From positions 1-47,233 of the forward strand of contig CAJJAX010000021.1 of assembly GCA_905182155.1 (NCBI GenBank): a DNA stretch of 47,233 nt, given 5' to 3'. Of the stretch, positions 1 through 11,747 are shown piece by piece. Position numbers and translations under genes: made by a program. Within the stretch, counting starts at the first letter, position 1, and each line of letters begins with the position of its first letter. The DNA is from an uncultured Pseudomonadales bacterium (GTDB lineage: Bacteria; Pseudomonadota; Gammaproteobacteria; Pseudomonadales; Azotimanducaceae). The notes under the pieces are model-generated. The model was not told the origin of the DNA, searched no databases, and saw nothing but the letters and a program-made list of their open reading frames with translations.

Positions 1-204
1 CCGGATTTGTTTTCACCGCCAAAGGGCTGCGGCTATGCAGCCCGGTGTCCACACGCCATGCGGATTTGCCACCAGGAGAATCCGCCGCTGTATGTTGATG
101 CGAGCGCACCCCATCACGCTGCTCGATGTTGGCTACAAGCGCCGGGCGCCCCTAAAACCCAAGGCCTGTATCAGCCCAATCTGATTGCGAGTGACCGCCA
201 ATGA
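1..204 (+). CDS. Oligopeptide/dipeptide ABC transporter ATP-binding protein, C-terminal end (partial)
   Basis: Only the last 67 codons of a gene that begins before the window. The fragment carries the C-terminal cysteine-rich tail typical of the DppD/OppD ATPases that energise peptide uptake (pattern C-x5-RCP-x5-C, here GCGYAARCPHAMRIC, followed by a later Cys). No ATPase motifs fall inside the window. Its stop overlaps the start of the next ATPase by 4 bases (ATGA), so the two are translationally coupled, as expected for a DppD–DppF pair. Family assignment rests on the tail and on the neighbour. Confidence 0.8.
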   Translation, partial: PDLFSPPKGCGYAARCPHAMRICHQENPPLYVDASAPHHAARCWLQAPGAPKTQGLYQPNLIASDRQ

Positions 205-1151
205 TTAAAACGGTCAACCTTAAAAAACATTTTCATATTGGGCGAAACCAGACCCTTCACGCTTTGGACGGGATCTCCCTAACGATTGCAGAAAATGAAA
301 TTCTGGGCCTGGTCGGCGAGAGTGGATCCGGCAAATCAACCTTTGGGAAAACCTTGATTGGCTTGCATGAACGGACCGCTGGCGACGCCTTTTTTGAAGG
401 CTTACCTTTGCCGCAGAAATACACCGCCAAAGACCACCTGCGGTATTCGACTGATATTCAAATGATATTCCAAGACCCTTATGCGTCGTTGAACCCACGG
501 ATGACGGTGCTGGATATCATTGGAGAGGGCCTCGCCCTCAAGGGCATCCCAAGGTCTGACATACAAGAAGAAGTCGCCTTTTGGTTACGCCGAGTTGGCC
601 TTCATCCAGATCATATGTCGCGATTTCCGCACGAGTTTTCGGGCGGACAACGACAAAGAATCGGCATTGCCCGAGCCATGATCATCAAACCGAAGTTTGT
701 GGTGTGCGATGAGCCCATCTCAGCGCTCGATGTCTCCGTTCAAGCCCAAGTGGTTAACTTACTCGAAGACTTAAAAGACTCATTGGGCTTGACACTCTTA
801 TTCATTGCCCACGATCTCTCGATGGTGCGTTATATTTCCGATCGAATGGCGGTGATGTACCTCGGTACACTGGTCGAGAGCGGGCCCTCTGATGCGGTTT
901 TCTTCGAACCCAAGCACCCCTACACGCGGCTGCTCATTCAGTCCAATCCAGAGGCGGACCCCATCCTTGAACGCACCCGGCCCAGTGCGGCGCTCACGGG
1001 CGAAATCACTTCACCGATCAATATGGGTCCAGGGTGCCGATTTGTCGATCGCTGTCCTGAGGCCATGCCCCAGTGCAAATCTGAGACCCCCCACCCTCGG
1101 CTCATTGGCTCAGATCACGAGGTCGCGTGTCATCTCTATCACGAGGCTTGA
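201..1151 (+). CDS. Oligopeptide/dipeptide ABC transporter ATP-binding protein (DppF/OppF type)
   Basis: A complete 316-residue ABC ATPase that would bind a dimeric inner-membrane permease and power import of peptides or a related solute. Visible motifs: Walker A GESGSGKST (residues 39-47), Q-loop IFQDP (89-93), signature FSGGQRQRIGIARA (146-159), Walker B FVVCDE (166-171), D-loop SALD, and H-loop His204. The C-terminal oligopeptide-transporter tail has Cys279, Cys285 and Cys292, which fits the family. It overlaps the preceding ATPase by 4 bases. No permease or binding-protein gene lies downstream; they are presumably upstream of the window. Substrate cannot be read from the sequence. Confidence 0.93.
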   Translation: MIKTVNLKKHFHIGRNQTLHALDGISLTIAENEILGLVGESGSGKSTFGKTLIGLHERTAGDAFFEGLPLPQKYTAKDHLRYSTDIQMIFQDPYASLNPRMTVLDIIGEGLALKGIPRSDIQEEVAFWLRRVGLHPDHMSRFPHEFSGGQRQRIGIARAMIIKPKFVVCDEPISALDVSVQAQVVNLLEDLKDSLGLTLLFIAHDLSMVRYISDRMAVMYLGTLVESGPSDAVFFEPKHPYTRLLIQSNPEADPILERTRPSAALTGEITSPINMGPGCRFVDRCPEAMPQCKSETPHPRLIGSDHEVACHLYHEA

Positions 1152-1160
1152 GTGGTCACG

Positions 1161-1694
1161 CTAGCCGGTTTTTCGGACCATTCTTAGAATCGAATCCTCG
1201 ACAGTATAGGTCTCAATCGCTGCCAGCGCAGCCCAAGCAAGCTCATTCGATTCCTCACTGACCGTCAAAGCCGGATCCCCAACACACTCAAACAGGTAGC
1301 GCACATCAAAGTGGTAATGCGCAGGCTCGTCGCCCCGCGCTGGAATCAAATGCACATCGAGATCAAAAATTTCAGAACTGACCAATTCTAATGCCTCAAG
1401 GCCTGACTCTTCATACGCCTCGCGCGTCGCAACCCGAGCAATATCATCATCCCCATCGGCATGACCACCCAACTGCAACCAGCGATCGAGTTTGCGATGA
1501 TGGGTCAGCAAACAGTGTTTATGGGGCCGGTCTACAATCCAGGCAGACCCGGTAACATGACCCACCGCGAGCGTCCGCTCAAAGCAATCTTCGTGGCTGC
1601 GAACGAAGGCCTGGAAGGATTGAATTGCATCGATTTCTTCGGGATACCGACGGCCGTACCGATCAATCAACTTTAATAAGACCACTCTAGACAC
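1161..1694 (-). CDS. NUDIX hydrolase
   Basis: A 177-residue Nudix-fold protein, expected to cleave a nucleoside-diphosphate-linked substrate using Mg2+. The Nudix box lies at about residues 77-99 and reads GGHADGDDDIARVA then REAYEESGL. The first conserved acidic position is Asp rather than the usual Glu; the core REAYEESG is intact. The likely start is GTG at 1694, three bases after the cobT stop, so it is probably the last gene of the cobS–cobT operon. It ends 10 bases from the convergent ABC gene. The substrate is unknown, and any link to corrinoid metabolism is only suggested by position. Confidence 0.85.
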   Translation of the reverse strand: MSRVVLLKLIDRYGRRYPEEIDAIQSFQAFVRSHEDCFERTLAVGHVTGSAWIVDRPHKHCLLTHHRKLDRWLQLGGHADGDDDIARVATREAYEESGLEALELVSSEIFDLDVHLIPARGDEPAHYHFDVRYLFECVGDPALTVSEESNELAWAALAAIETYTVEDSILRMVRKTG

Positions 1695-1697
1695 AGA

Positions 1698-3530
1698 TTA
1701 ACGCCCTCGAGCCAGAGAGCCCGGCTTTTGCTCATCAAACAAACCGACCAGTTGCTCGGTCATGGCATCGCCAAGTTGTTCTGCATCGGTAATCGTGACG
1801 GCACGCTCATAATGGTGCGTCACATCATGGCCGATCCCAATCGCCACCAGCTCCACATTCGGGGCATTTTGAATTTGGTCGATGGCGTATTTCAAATGCT
1901 GTTCCAGAAAATTACTGGGATTGACCAAGAGCGTGCTGTTATCAACGGGCAGACCATCTGAGACCACCATCAATATCTTACGATCCTCTGGCCGACCGTG
2001 AATCCGGTTATACGCCCAAAGCAGCGCTTCACCATCAATATTTTCCTTCAGCAACTCCTCTCGCATCATGAGGCCCAAATTTCGTCTTGCACGACGCCAG
2101 GGCATATCCGCCGCCTTATAAATGATATGCCGTAAATCATTCAACCGCCCAGGCTGTTGGGGTTTCCCACGCTGCAACCACAACTCCCGCGATTGACCGC
2201 CACGCCAAGCCTTAGTGGTGAAGCCCAGAATCTCGACCTTCACCGAACATCGCTCAAGGGTCCGCCCCAAAATATCAGCGCACATGGCAGCGATGGAGAT
2301 TGATCGTCCGCGCATGGATCCAGAACTATCGATCAGAATCGACACCACGGTATCCTTAAACTTGGTTTCTTTTTCCTGCTTGAACGCCAGAGACGAAAAT
2401 GGGTCCATAATAATGGTGGGCAGCCGAGAGGTATCCAGCACGCCCTCCTCAAGATCAAACTCCCAAGCTCGACTTTGCTGAGCCATCAATTTACGTTGCA
2501 GTCGATTGGCGAGCTTACTGATAATGATCTGAGAATTCTGCAAATGCTGATCAAGCACGCCGCGCAGGCGATCTAACTCTTCGCTGTCACAAAGCTGATC
2601 CGCAAACACCACTTCATCAAATTCTGTGGTGTACGGTTGGTACTCAAACGTTTTCGGGCGCGCCCAGCTTTTTTGCGCGTTAGAATCGGGCGGCGCGCCA
2701 CCATCATCTTCTGAGCCATCGGCTTCCCCTAAATCGGATGCATCCATGTCGACCGGCACGTCACCTTCAATGGCATCCGCCAGATCCCCTTCAGAGCCCT
2801 GCTCTTGATCTGCCCCTTCGTCACCGGCATCTGCTTCGGCTTCTTGCTCCTGCTCATCTAGGTTGTCGCTGTCGCCATTTTGATCATCTTGGCCAAAATC
2901 TTCGGCCAATCCGAAATCAGCGATCAAACTGCGCGCAAGTTCAGAAAACGCCTGCTGATCAAAGACCTTTCCTTCAAACGCACTTAACGGCGTCCCGATG
3001 CGATCTTCAATATAGGTCCGCCAAGGATCCAGGACTCGAGCGGCTGACTCAGGCAGTTCGACCGCAATTAATTTTTCACGGAGGAACAATCCGACCGCTT
3101 GCCCAAGCGGTGCATCTTCCGTTGAGGTGATGTCGTATGCGCCTTGCTGTTGCAAGGTATCATCTAGTTGATGGTGGAGATTATCCTGCACCCCGCGCAT
3201 GAGATACGCGCCAATCGCTGCGATTCGAGACTCTTCGACCGCATCAAAAAGGTCTTGTGCGACCCCGGCCGCGGGCCGTGCCTGGTCGTGAAGTGCCTCA
3301 TCATGATATCGAGCGCGCAGTGCAAACCGATCCGCTGTGCCTCTCAGGGCGGCTAAGGCAGTCTTCGAACCACCGAGTTCCGGCACTGGAATTCTCGCCT
3401 TATTGCCATGAATAAAAGGCTTGCCCCGACCAAAGGTGACCGAGAGCTCGTCATTGCCAGAGATTGCCCGCATCGTTGCGGTCACGGCTTGACGGAAGAC
3501 TTCTGTGGCATCATCCAACTGAGGTGACAT
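1698..3530 (-). CDS. cobT: Cobaltochelatase subunit CobT-like VWA protein
   Basis: A 610-residue protein with the CobT architecture: an N-terminal helical region, a long acidic linker (about residues 211-283, mostly Asp/Glu/Gly/Ala), and a C-terminal von Willebrand A domain with MIDAS motif DSSGSM at 401-406. In the aerobic cobalamin pathway CobS and CobT form a chaperone-like AAA+ complex that drives Co2+ insertion into hydrogenobyrinate diamide by CobN. Seven bases separate it from cobS upstream, and a Nudix gene follows. No cobN or other cobalamin gene is present in the window, so its substrate here is not certain. Confidence 0.92.
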   Translation of the reverse strand: MSPQLDDATEVFRQAVTATMRAISGNDELSVTFGRGKPFIHGNKARIPVPELGGSKTALAALRGTADRFALRARYHDEALHDQARPAAGVAQDLFDAVEESRIAAIGAYLMRGVQDNLHHQLDDTLQQQGAYDITSTEDAPLGQAVGLFLREKLIAVELPESAARVLDPWRTYIEDRIGTPLSAFEGKVFDQQAFSELARSLIADFGLAEDFGQDDQNGDSDNLDEQEQEAEADAGDEGADQEQGSEGDLADAIEGDVPVDMDASDLGEADGSEDDGGAPPDSNAQKSWARPKTFEYQPYTTEFDEVVFADQLCDSEELDRLRGVLDQHLQNSQIIISKLANRLQRKLMAQQSRAWEFDLEEGVLDTSRLPTIIMDPFSSLAFKQEKETKFKDTVVSILIDSSGSMRGRSISIAAMCADILGRTLERCSVKVEILGFTTKAWRGGQSRELWLQRGKPQQPGRLNDLRHIIYKAADMPWRRARRNLGLMMREELLKENIDGEALLWAYNRIHGRPEDRKILMVVSDGLPVDNSTLLVNPSNFLEQHLKYAIDQIQNAPNVELVAIGIGHDVTHHYERAVTITDAEQLGDAMTEQLVGLFDEQKPGSLARGR

Positions 3531-3537
3531 TAGGTCA

Positions 3538-4521
3538 TCAGCCCGCTAAAACCACGTTCGCGGTTGACTCTGGCAGATCTTCGCCCATACACCGCTGATA
3601 GTACTCGGCCACAATGGCGCGTTCGGTTTCATCGCACTTATTCAAGAACGTCAGCCTAAAGGCAAAGCCTAAATCACCGAACAATTCGCCATTTTCCGCC
3701 CACATAATCACCGTTCTAGGCGACATCACAATCGAGATATCCCCATTAATGAAGCCTTGACGGGTTAACGCCGCAACAGACACCATATGCCCTATGGTCT
3801 TGCGGTCTAGGTTCGGGCGTTTTGCTGCCACAATCTCAACTTCTTGTTCATGGGGAAGATAATTTAAAGTCGTTACAATATTCCACCGATCCATTTGGCC
3901 CTGATTAATTTGCTGGGTCCCATGGTAAAGCCCGGTTGAGTCTCCCAACCCGATGGTATTGGTAGTTGAAAAAAGCCGAAAGCTCGGGTGCGGAGAGATG
4001 ACCCGGCTCTGATCCAGCAGTGTCAGCTTACCTTCAACCTCGAGTACCCGCTGAATCACAAACATGACATCGGGTCGACCCGCGTCATATTCATCGAAGA
4101 CAATCGCGCAGGCGCGCTGCAGCGCCCACGGTAGCAAGCCTTCTTTAAACTCAGTGATCTGTTTGCCGTCCTGAAGCACGATCGCATCTTTACCCACCAA
4201 GTCCATCCGACTGACATGAGAGTCCAGGTTGATTCGAATACACGGCCAATTCAGACGGGCGGCAACTTGTTCGATGTGGGTCGATTTTCCCGTGCCATGG
4301 AACCCCTGAACCATACAGCGCCGGTTGTGAGCAAAACTCGCCAAGATGGCAAGCGTCGTCTCTTTATTGAATCGATACGTGTCATCTATGGCTGGAACAT
4401 GTTCAGAGGTTTGAGAAAATGCCGGCACCAAGAGATCAACCTCAATACCGAAGGTTTCTCTCACCGAGACCTGCGTATCTGGGATTCCGTCTCCAGCCAA
4501 CGCGCCTAATTGCTTTGCCAT
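3538..4521 (-). CDS. cobS: Cobaltochelatase subunit CobS (MoxR-type AAA+ ATPase)
   Basis: A 327-residue AAA+ ATPase matching CobS in length and motifs: Walker [10 protein letters not shown] (73-81), Walker B AIVFDEYD (139-146), and a sensor region around [14 protein letters not shown]. The N-terminal stretch with [12 protein letters not shown] is typical of CobS. Known CobS hydrolyses ATP as a ring that docks with CobT to activate the large CobN chelatase. It is the first gene of a minus-strand cobS–cobT–Nudix operon, with a divergent region to the histidine phosphatase upstream. I looked for a cobalamin riboswitch in that region and could not identify one. Confidence 0.92.
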   Translation of the reverse strand: MAKQLGALAGDGIPDTQVSVRETFGIEVDLLVPAFSQTSEHVPAIDDTYRFNKETTLAILASFAHNRRCMVQGFHGTGKSTHIEQVAARLNWPCIRINLDSHVSRMDLVGKDAIVLQDGKQITEFKEGLLPWALQRACAIVFDEYDAGRPDVMFVIQRVLEVEGKLTLLDQSRVISPHPSFRLFSTTNTIGLGDSTGLYHGTQQINQGQMDRWNIVTTLNYLPHEQEVEIVAAKRPNLDRKTIGHMVSVAALTRQGFINGDISIVMSPRTVIMWAENGELFGDLGFAFRLTFLNKCDETERAIVAEYYQRCMGEDLPESTANVVLAG

Positions 4522-4768
4522 AATTTCAACCTTAGAAAACTGAACGGCTCTTCGCCTTGTAATGATCCCTCACTGCCACGACAAGCACCCTTGGAATCGC
4601 TGAGATAACCCCCGCCAGATCCGGCAACCGGGTTACGGTTCAACTGCGATGGCCATTGCTTTTAAGACGCCGCCGCAGGGTTCTAAGAATAGCGATTTGT
4701 CCCTCAAATTGCCACGGCGCGGCCGCTAACTCTGCTACCATAAGTGTCATTGATTAGGGAGCCTTACC

Positions 4769-5317
4769 ATGCCAAAGGTTTATATGGTTCGCCATGGCCG
4801 AGCCGCTGCCAACTTTACGACCGACCGAGACCCCGGGCTAGATGACCTAGGCCGCGCCCAGGCAGCGCAAGCGGCGAGCACGCTTAGGGCCCACACGCCC
4901 CTGCTGCTGCTGTCGAGTCCCTTAAAGCGCGCACAGGAAACCGCAGAGCCGCTGGCCGAGCAACTCAAACAAGCTGTGAGAATTGATGCCAGGGTGGCCG
5001 AGGTGCCCAGCCAAGGCATCCGCCTTGAAGATCGCGGCACTTGGCTCCAAGCCGTAATGCAGGGTCATTGGTCTGAGCAGTCCGATGCCCTACAGCAATG
5101 GCGAGATCACATGGCTCAATGTTTTATGGCGTGCACCGAAGACACGGTGATTTTTTCACATTTCGTTGCCATCAATGCCATGGTTGCCTACGCCACCCAG
5201 CGCGATGAGGTCTCGGTTTGTCGCCCAGACAATGGCAGCATTACCATTTTTGAGATTCAGGGATCTAGGATTACCTTGCTTGATCAGGGCGCTGAAGCCA
5301 CGACCCACGTCAATTAA
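4769..5317 (+). CDS. Histidine phosphatase family protein
   Basis: A 182-residue protein of the phosphoglycerate-mutase-like superfamily. It opens with the catalytic motif MVRHGRAA (RHG, His9 being the phosphate acceptor). The second catalytic His is likely in the stretch VIFSHFVAINAM. An AGGGAG ribosome site lies just upstream of the ATG. It stands alone between two minus-strand operons and is convergent with holA. Members include sugar-phosphate, alpha-ribazole and signalling phosphatases. An alpha-ribazole phosphatase role (CobC) would fit the cobST neighbour but is only a guess. Confidence 0.85.
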   Translation: MPKVYMVRHGRAAANFTTDRDPGLDDLGRAQAAQAASTLRAHTPLLLLSSPLKRAQETAEPLAEQLKQAVRIDARVAEVPSQGIRLEDRGTWLQAVMQGHWSEQSDALQQWRDHMAQCFMACTEDTVIFSHFVAINAMVAYATQRDEVSVCRPDNGSITIFEIQGSRITLLDQGAEATTHVN

Positions 5318-5353
5318 ACAGGGCTCACGATGAATGCCGCTTGACCCGTGTTG

Positions 5354-6376
5354 TTAACTCGGAAAGGGCACGCCAATTCGGTGACCGGCTAATCGCATCG
5401 AAATGTTGGTCATAACATCCCAGGGTTCACCGATCTCAACCCCCTTCACGATGGCATCTACCGCGCGGACCGCGCCATGAATGGCCTCAAGTTCGTCGAG
5501 ACTCAAGCGCTGCAGCACACTCATGATTAAGGGTTTGCGCTTTGGCCAAATGCGCGCGCCTTGCAACGCCGCCTCTAACGTGCCAGCGCGAGCCTGCTCT
5601 TTGATCCCGATCAAACTGCGAAGTTCACGCGTGAGAACCCCGGTCACGAGCAAGACCTCGGTGCCCTCAGACTGCAAGCCGTTAAGAACCCGCAAACAGC
5701 GACCCGCCTTTCCCGCAAGCGCGGCATCCAGCCACTGATAAACGTCATATCGCGCATGGTCACCGACGGTTGCTTGGACCATTTCAAGACTAATCTCGGT
5801 GGCGGGTGCGGACAGGATTAATCGATCGACCTCCTGAACGGCGGCTAACAAATTGCCTTCCACCCGGGCCGATAGCGCCAACACCGCATCCCGTTTAATG
5901 CGGAATTCTTTGCTTTTAAATCGATTTTCGATCCAGCGCGGCAGGTCTTTTGACTCAATTGGCCAAACTTGAACCAACACCCCAATGGCTTCAAGCGCCT
6001 TGAACCATTTTGATTTCTGAACCGTGGCGTCCGCCTTCGGCAGACTCAAAAGCACGACCAGATCATCTCCCACCCCGGCGAGCTCGGCCAGGGCCTTGGC
6101 AGCCTTTTCCGGCTGTTTTGCCGCGCTCAGGCGCACTTCGATCAGTTTCTTATCGGCAAACAAAGACAGGCTGTTCGTGCTGTAGTGGAGTTCTTGCCAA
6201 TCAAATCCGGTTTCAACGTGAAACAAATCACGCTCTATAAACCCGGCTGAACGCGCCTCTTGACGAATCTGATCGCACAACTCCTGACGCAGCAAGGGCT
6301 CATCCCCAGAGATGAGGTAGACCCTGGCAAGGCCTTTTTTTAACTCAGCCGCTAGCTTTTCTGGATAGATTTTCAG
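5354..6376 (-). CDS. holA: DNA polymerase III delta subunit
   Basis: The delta subunit opens the beta sliding clamp within the clamp-loader complex. The frame stays open upstream of the first TTG at 6295 and encodes KIYPEKLAAELKKGL and VYLISGDEPLLRQE, which align with the N-terminus of E. coli HolA (…LYPEQL… and …LLLGNDPLLLQE…). The start therefore lies near 6376, where the only plausible in-frame initiator is CTG; this gives 340 residues, against 343 in E. coli. No ATG, GTG or TTG sits at the right place. It follows lptE in the conserved leuS–lptE–holA order. nadD, which often follows holA, is absent. Confidence 0.9.
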   Translation of the reverse strand: MKIYPEKLAAELKKGLARVYLISGDEPLLRQELCDQIRQEARSAGFIERDLFHVETGFDWQELHYSTNSLSLFADKKLIEVRLSAAKQPEKAAKALAELAGVGDDLVVLLSLPKADATVQKSKWFKALEAIGVLVQVWPIESKDLPRWIENRFKSKEFRIKRDAVLALSARVEGNLLAAVQEVDRLILSAPATEISLEMVQATVGDHARYDVYQWLDAALAGKAGRCLRVLNGLQSEGTEVLLVTGVLTRELRSLIGIKEQARAGTLEAALQGARIWPKRKPLIMSVLQRLSLDELEAIHGAVRAVDAIVKGVEIGEPWDVMTNISMRLAGHRIGVPFPS

Positions 6377-6419
6377 AGTCGATTCTGCCCGACACGCCCA
6401 ACGCGACCTGAAAGGCGAG

Positions 6420-6916
6420 TCACTTTGACCCTCGAGCAGTGAGCCAAGGTTGCACTCGATCGCGGAGCTGACGCGCCAATTCAGCGCGCAGTTGCGCCTG
6501 CAGTACCGCCTCGGTTTCGCTGGCGGCGACCAAGCGTTGATTGTGCCTTGTCAGATGCGCCGTCACAGTGAGGCGCTCAGCATCAATCAGAATGTCGCCC
6601 CCACCATCCTTAACTGAAAAGACCCACCGCAGCGCCACTTCAAACTCGGTAGTTTCGTCAAAGGCCGCCGCTGCAATCGGAAATTTTTGATAGATTTCTT
6701 CATGCAACATTAAGGATAACCCGGCCGCAGCATCTGAGTCGGCCTCGGCCCGTCCTGCCCCCACCGGGAGTTGAAGCAAGCGCAAGACCGCCGGGTCAAC
6801 GCTTGATCCCACCGAAACGGCAACACCTTGCAGGGATGAAGGCGGACTCAATTGATAGCCGCAGCCCAGGAGCATCAGTAACAGGAACGCTTGGATAACA
6901 GCCTGAATTAAAGGCA

Positions 6917-6917
<1 letters not shown>
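6420..6917 (-). CDS. lptE: LPS-assembly lipoprotein LptE
   Basis: A 165-residue outer-membrane lipoprotein that plugs and assembles the LptD lipopolysaccharide translocon. A signal peptide with lipobox LLGC (Cys19) is followed by GYQLSPP, as usual for LptE. The protein is otherwise poorly conserved; length and position between leuS and holA are the strongest support. The start could be TTG at 6920 or ATG at 6917; the leuS stop overlaps here, implying coupling. I prefer the ATG. Confidence 0.9.
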
Positions 6918-9386
<2,469 letters not shown>

Positions 9387-9415
9387 TTACCTATTCAACG
9401 TGGGCGTATTCTACC

Positions 9416-10912
9416 TTAAGCGCCAGAGTCACGGCTAACCTTGCGACCTAAAACACGGGCCCGAATGAGCGCGGCACAGATCAGGGCAAACAAAGCGGCT
9501 ATAAGCGGCGATTGACCAAACCGGCCGTAGGGCGTCTGCCCCGTGAACAAAGCGACGGTCTGCACCATTACGCCAGGTTCACCTTTCGGTAACCGCGTCA
9601 GCACGGCGCCCTGATGAGAGATCAGCGCGGTGACCCCATTATTCGTGACCCGAACCAGCGAGCGCGCCAACTCTGCTGCGCGCATTGAGGCGATCTGTAA
9701 ATGCTGTTCCGGCCCAATCGATGAACCAAACCATGTGTCGTTGCTCACCGTAATCAAAAGCGCTGGGTCGTAAGCGGTACCCCGCACCAGCTCTGCATCG
9801 GTAATCTCATAGCAAATCGACAAAGACAGTTCACGCGAACCCAACCGAATCGGCGTTTGCACCGCGGGACCCGGTTGATTCCTAGACATTGGCAAGTCGA
9901 AAAAAGTGATCAGCCCGCGCAAGACCGACGCCATCGGTACAAATTCGCCGAAGGGCACGAGATGCCGCTTCAAATATTGACCCTGAGCAAGCCCCAGGCC
10001 TCGAACGCCGTTGTAATAGCCGGTCTCATCGGCTATCGGCAACCCAATAATCAACCCGACCCCGGCCTGATTCGCCCAATTATTCAGGGCCTCGATCGAG
10101 GCTTGCCCCTGGTGCGCAAAGCGTGTGAAGGACGCTTCCGACCACACCACCAAATCGACTTCAGGCAAATCAACCATCAGCTGGGTATGCGCCGTGAGAT
10201 TGCGATTGAACTGATCCGGTTGCCACTTCGTGTGCTGATCGAGATTGGCTTGAATCCCTGCCACCCTAAGTGAGCCCGCTCGGTCAACGAATTCCAAGGT
10301 GCCAACGCTCACCGACCCGATCAGCAAGACGGTGACAATCATCGGTATCCAGCGATTGGGCGTACGCCATTGCTGAACCAAAAGCTCCGCCAGGAGCACC
10401 ACCACAAAGCTCACCAAGAGCACGCCGCCAATCGGGGCCCAATGTCCCGCCCAGGTCTGAGTGTGGCCGTAACCCACGTAAAGCCAAGGAAAGCCCGTCA
10501 AGAACCAGCCCCGAAACCACTCGCCGAGGACCCAGGTCACGGCCAACCATGGCGCAAACGACAACCCGCCGCGGGCTCGCAAGCTGGACAATAAATATCC
10601 TTGGGGAATAAAGGTCAAAGACCAAAGCAGGATAAACAGTCCAGTCAGACTGCCCGCAAGCAGGCTCGAGGCGCCGCCATAGGTATGAATGCTAACGAAG
10701 ATCCAAGCAACACCGACGCTAAAGAGCCCGAGGGCAAACCCATAGTGCAGGGCTGCAAGTCGATGGCCAACAAAGCCAGAACTGACGGCACAAAACACCA
10801 CGAGACTGATCAACGACAGTAGCCAATATCCGCTGGGTGCAAAACTGCCAACCATCAAACCGCCGGCCAGCACGCAAACGAGCCAAGCGGTCTTAAACCC
10901 GAGCGCCGTCAA
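9416..10912 (-). CDS. lnt: Apolipoprotein N-acyltransferase
   Basis: An inner-membrane enzyme that adds the third acyl chain to lipoproteins. The N-terminal half is a run of hydrophobic membrane segments, followed by a periplasmic nitrilase-type domain. The catalytic Glu-Lys-Cys triad is visible in VVWSEASF, LKRHLVPFGEFVP and LSICYEI. TTG at 10912 directly follows the corC stop and gives 498 residues, close to the usual 500-510. The frame continues 40 codons further upstream, but those codons are the corC C-terminus read out of frame, so the longer start is rejected. It sits immediately after corC, as in other gammaproteobacteria. Confidence 0.93.
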   Translation of the reverse strand: MTALGFKTAWLVCVLAGGLMVGSFAPSGYWLLSLISLVVFCAVSSGFVGHRLAALHYGFALGLFSVGVAWIFVSIHTYGGASSLLAGSLTGLFILLWSLTFIPQGYLLSSLRARGGLSFAPWLAVTWVLGEWFRGWFLTGFPWLYVGYGHTQTWAGHWAPIGGVLLVSFVVVLLAELLVQQWRTPNRWIPMIVTVLLIGSVSVGTLEFVDRAGSLRVAGIQANLDQHTKWQPDQFNRNLTAHTQLMVDLPEVDLVVWSEASFTRFAHQGQASIEALNNWANQAGVGLIIGLPIADETGYYNGVRGLGLAQGQYLKRHLVPFGEFVPMASVLRGLITFFDLPMSRNQPGPAVQTPIRLGSRELSLSICYEITDAELVRGTAYDPALLITVSNDTWFGSSIGPEQHLQIASMRAAELARSLVRVTNNGVTALISHQGAVLTRLPKGEPGVMVQTVALFTGQTPYGRFGQSPLIAALFALICAALIRARVLGRKVSRDSGA

Positions 10913-10913
10913 C

Positions 10914-11747
10914 TTAGTCTGTGCTGCGACGAGCAACCTGGAGCAAATGGATCCTCCGATTGTCCGCATTGAGTACCCTGAACTCAAAGCCTTCGATGAC
11001 CACCTGATCATCACGATTCGGCAGCCGGCCAATTCGATTCATCATCAAACCACCGTTCGATCTCATTCATATAGCGATGCAAGAATCGCCTATCCTGGCC
11101 AATCGTATTGCCGCAGAGTGGCGAGCAACGCGGATCAACATGCTGTTTGATGAAGTCGAGTGTCGTTCTCTCAGCCTCAGATTCACTGACGCCCTGCTCG
11201 CGTATTCTTTCCAGCAGACCCGACTCGGTATGGTGTGTCATATTCCATTCGTCCATGCTATCAAGCAACAGTTGATCCTGGAACGAAAATCCTGTAGCAA
11301 GACATTAACCCGTTTACTTTCAGGTATCGCAGTACAAGGCCGCAGTAAATCTCGCATGTTAAATTTTGCTTGCCGATCCTGTAAGGCAAGCGGTAACAAA
11401 TCTTTCGCCATCAAAATGCCAACAACATCATCAGGGCCATCACCCAAGACAGGGAAACGGGAGTGTCCAGACTCAATGATGACAGGTAAAAATTCCTCCG
11501 GTGACATATCCAGTCGTACGATCGTCATCTGAGAACGGGGAATCATTATTTCACCCGCCTGCATATCAGATACCGTGAGTGCGCCTTCAATAATCGACAA
11601 CGCCTCCGCATCCAGCAGTTCGCGTTGCTCAGAGGCACGCAATACTTCGAGCAACTCGGCTCGGCTGCTGGGTTCACCGGTCAACGCCATCGATAAGCGT
11701 TCTAACCAGGAGCGGCTCTTTTCACTTTTCGAATCGCTTTCACTCAT
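10914..11747 (-). pseudogene. corC: corC (magnesium/cobalt efflux, HlyC/CorC family) with its middle replaced by an orn segment
   Basis: The first about 155 codons (11747 to about 11283) are a normal CorC N-terminus: ELLEVLRASEQRELLDAEAL, IMIPRSQM in the first CBS region, LAKDLLPL, then VPESKRVNVLLQDFR. From about 11054 to the stop at 10914 the CorC C-terminal transporter-associated domain resumes in the same frame: GGLMMNRIGRLPNRDD, then VVIEGFEFRVLNADNRRIHL. In between, the CorC frame hits a stop and the second CBS domain is absent. Total length equals 277 codons, the length expected of intact CorC (P. aeruginosa about 279). It overlaps ybeY by 8 bases. As given it cannot make CorC. Confidence 0.8.
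11050..11282 (-). pseudogene. orn: Internal fragment of oligoribonuclease (orn) inside corC
   Basis: Read in the frame with codon first bases at 11280, 11277 and so on, this segment encodes QDQLLLDSMDEWNMTHHTES, then GLLERI, then a cysteine-containing stretch with SPLCGNTIGQDRRFLHRYM and NEIERWF. It matches E. coli Orn residues from about 64 to 140 (…LMDDWNVRTHTASGLVERV… and …SPICGNSIGQDRRFL…). Neither the catalytic N-terminal DLEMTGL region nor the C-terminal HRAMDD-type region is present, so it cannot be a working exonuclease. CAGGAT occurs on both sides of the left junction (CTACAGGATTTT and CCAGGATCAA), and GGTGGTTTG lies at the right one. Confidence 0.85.

Noticed and set aside
2738..3130. 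130-codon plus-strand frame inside cobT
   Set aside because: Shadow of the acidic linker of cobT on the other strand; composition is biased by the complement of Asp/Glu codons.
4522..4768. Possible cobalamin riboswitch upstream of cobS
   Set aside because: I could not place the conserved box and core pairing; only short GC hairpins were seen. A covariance search would be decisive.
10913..11032. Longer lnt start
   Set aside because: These codons encode the corC C-terminus in another frame.
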